A stretch of DNA of 6,881 nt. Source: Myxococcota bacterium. GTDB lineage: Bacteria; Myxococcota; UBA4151. Below are positions 5,088 through 6,881 of the stretch, piece by piece (the stretch's first letter is position 1; each line of letters opens with the position of its first letter). A model generated the notes under the pieces. It was not told the DNA's origin. It searched no databases and was given only the letters and a program-made list of their open reading frames with translations. The position numbers were made by a program, and so were the translations under genes. The stretch spans positions 1 to 6,881 of the forward strand of contig JAPKCE010000103.1 of assembly GCA_028823075.1 (NCBI GenBank), in the 5' to 3' direction.

Positions 5088-6881
5088 GTGTGTGGAATTC
5101 TCGGTGTATTTACCGCCGATGGAACGCGGATACCCGACCGGCAGGCGTTGCAGCGCTTTTTGGCGCCCCTCATACCGCGAGGTCCGGATCACCAAGCTGT
5201 GCGCACAGGACCGGGCATCGGTTTTGGGCATACCCGTTTGGCGGTCATGGATTTGGGCGATCAGGCGAATCAGCCCATCGGCAACAGCGATGCCGGAGAG
5301 TTGGTGTTTAACGGTGAGATTTATAACTTTTTAGCTCTCGCCGAGTCGCTCGGTGATGCTGACCTTGTTGGCGCTGGTGATACACGCATTTTACATCGTT
5401 GGTTGCAGCGTCAAGGAGCGATGGCTGACCCAGCAACTTTGGACGGTATGTTCGCGCTGGCTTTTCACGACCGCGACGCCGACCGATTACTCCTACTGCG
5501 CGACGCTTTCGGCCAAAAACCGCTCTACTACACACAAATTAAAGACCAATTGTGGTTCGCCTCGGACCCCGCTCCCTTACGCCTGGCGATGGGTCAGAGC
5601 CGGCTTGATGCGAGCGCTGTTTCGGCATGGTTGGCTACGGGCGCTAGCGATCTAGCCACCGGCCAGAGCCTGTTTCGCGGTATTAAGGTGTTACAGCCCG
5701 GGCATCGTTTGGTCGTTAGTCGCGCCGATTTAGGTCGTGCCGAGCTTCCGGTGCCGCAGCGCTGGCACCGGTTTGAGCGACAACAAGACAGCGCCGAAAG
5801 CGCCATAAAACAACTTCATCAATCGGTTTCGGATCGCTTGGTCAGTGAGGTGCCGCTAGGCGCCATGCTCAGCGGGGGCGTCGATTCAGCCTTGCTGGTG
5901 AGCTTGATCGCTGAGCATCGTCCTTTGGACGGCTTTAACACCTACGCGGTAGGTTACGAGCATGACAGCGGTGATCTGCATTATGCCAAAAGGGTCGCCG
6001 CCGAACTCGGTGTTGAGCATCATGAACTCAAGTTGCAGCGCGAGAGCTACATCGAGCTGATGGACGACGCTCTTCAAGCCCTGCAAGCGCCTCTCACCTT
6101 TGGCAACGAACCGGCGCTGCTCGGGCTCTGCCGCTTGGCCAAAGAAAAGGTGACAGTAGTGGTCGGCGGCGAGGGTGCGGACGAGGCTTTTGGGGGATAC
6201 CGCACCCTCTTTGGCGCTCCATCTTGGCGCCGCCGCGCCGCTGCTTATCAAGAGGGCTTGATCGATCAAAAGAGTAGAGAAGCTCTACAACGCTCTTTCG
6301 GATTTTTACCCCCCTCGGGTGAGGGTGACTTCTTTTTAAACCTCTACCACTGGTTCCATTTCGCTGAGCGCGACTTCTTGTACAGAGATGCATTTAAAGA
6401 CGAGATTGAACATGATGAAGCGCTTTTTAAGCATGTCGATTCGCTCTATAGTTGGGCGCCGGAACATGGAGACCTGCCGCGAATTCAAGGGGTGTTTCTC
6501 AAAGATCACCTGCCGCGCTTATTGCGCCGCCTAGATGCCATGAGCATGAGTTGCGGGCTTGAGGCGAGAGCACCATTTTGTGCTCGGTCTCTGGTCGACG
6601 CCGGACTGAGCTTGTCCGATGAGCGCAAACTGAAACCGCATTTTGGTCAGGACCTGAGCCTCGCCGAGAGCCTAATTGGTGTCGAGGGCAAGACCGTGCT
6701 GCGCGAAGAGGCGAAGCGCCGGGGCCTGTCCGTTTGGAACCGCCCTAAAACAGCATTTACGGCACCGTTTTTACAATGGTTCGGCCCCGAATATCGAGCT
6801 CAATGGGAACCCGAACTGTTTCGACCTGGCGGCATCGAGCGCTTTCTCGACCCGGATCGTATGAAGGCCTGGATCGACCAA
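5088..6881 (+). CDS. asnB: Glutamine-dependent asparagine synthetase, AsnB family, 3' partial
   Basis: The enzyme makes asparagine from aspartate, ATP and ammonia released from glutamine. The frame runs 598 codons without a stop to the right edge, so only the extreme C-terminus should be missing. The start is GTG: an in-frame TGA at 5070 leaves no other start, and it puts the nucleophile cysteine at position 2 (CGILGVF). The class II amidotransferase domain shows RGPD (31-34), R49 in HTRLAVMDL, NGEIYN (74-79), DGMFALAFHD and RDAFGQKPLYY. The synthetase domain has the PP-loop SGGVDS (262-267), GGEGADEAFGGY (360-371), and late LRRLDAMSMSCGLEARAPF. All key residues seen are present. P30 stands where the common HRGPD has His. 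Related AsnB-type enzymes modify peptidoglycan precursors or act in surface polysaccharide clusters, so the substrate is not certain. The gene is divergent from rpmE. Confidence 0.93.
   Translation, partial: MCGILGVFTADGTRIPDRQALQRFLAPLIPRGPDHQAVRTGPGIGFGHTRLAVMDLGDQANQPIGNSDAGELVFNGEIYNFLALAESLGDADLVGAGDTRILHRWLQRQGAMADPATLDGMFALAFHDRDADRLLLLRDAFGQKPLYYTQIKDQLWFASDPAPLRLAMGQSRLDASAVSAWLATGASDLATGQSLFRGIKVLQPGHRLVVSRADLGRAELPVPQRWHRFERQQDSAESAIKQLHQSVSDRLVSEVPLGAMLSGGVDSALLVSLIAEHRPLDGFNTYAVGYEHDSGDLHYAKRVAAELGVEHHELKLQRESYIELMDDALQALQAPLTFGNEPALLGLCRLAKEKVTVVVGGEGADEAFGGYRTLFGAPSWRRRAAAYQEGLIDQKSREALQRSFGFLPPSGEGDFFLNLYHWFHFAERDFLYRDAFKDEIEHDEALFKHVDSLYSWAPEHGDLPRIQGVFLKDHLPRLLRRLDAMSMSCGLEARAPFCARSLVDAGLSLSDERKLKPHFGQDLSLAESLIGVEGKTVLREEAKRRGLSVWNRPKTAFTAPFLQWFGPEYRAQWEPELFRPGGIERFLDPDRMKAWIDQ

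Noticed and set aside
5011..5655. Several short plus-strand frames suggesting a broken asnB
   Set aside because: They lie in other frames. The true frame from GTG 5088 is uninterrupted to the window end with all active-site motifs, so asnB is not a pseudogene here.
5886..6393. Overlapping minus-strand open frames opposite the synthetase domain
   Set aside because: They are shadows of asnB with no ribosome-binding sites and no recognisable protein features.

Overview
The window looks like chromosomal DNA from a moderately GC-rich Gram-negative bacterium. The best guess is a member of the former Deltaproteobacteria (Myxococcota or Bradymonadota-like). That rests on style rather than a marker search: a cysteine-rich lipoprotein built of C-x4-D-x-C type modules, a two-helix membrane protein of a kind common in myxobacteria, a secreted 'GRLTDSAG...GLFTVYLG' protein carrying phage-tail-fibre modules, and adjacent rpmE and prfA.

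Layout. (1) Bases 1-3528, plus strand: four co-directional genes that look like one operon. They encode a 5'-truncated protein with two predicted membrane helices, a 376-residue lipoprotein with 55 cysteines, a 93-residue lipoprotein, and a 451-residue secreted fibre-like protein. The first three genes are joined by ATGA and GTGA stop/start overlaps. The fourth follows after 18 bases with its own Shine-Dalgarno. (2) Bases 3535-4877, minus strand: prfA (release factor 1) and, upstream of it, rpmE (zinc-type ribosomal protein L31). A strong intrinsic terminator hairpin lies between them, ending 17 bases before the prfA start. The fibre gene and prfA converge with only 6 bases between stop codons. 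(3) Bases 4878-5087: a 210-base divergent intergenic region holding the rpmE ribosome-binding site and a weak promoter candidate. (4) Bases 5088-6881, plus strand: an AsnB-family glutamine-dependent asparagine synthetase. It starts at GTG and runs off the right edge after 598 codons.

How the genes relate. The rpmE, prfA and asnB genes are housekeeping. The operon on the left is the accessory part, and every product that can be read there is exported or membrane-bound. The most distinctive product is the fibre-like protein: a signal peptide, a bacterial N-terminal beta domain, an H-x-H segment, 13 exact decapeptide repeats bracketed by two copies of a C-x14-C motif, and a C-terminal domain resembling the tip of phage tail fibres (Gp53-like). 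A reasonable hypothesis is a surface fibre or adhesin made together with its own lipoproteins. Nothing in the sequence proves its function. No RNA genes, insertion sequences, CRISPR arrays, attachment sites or origins were seen.
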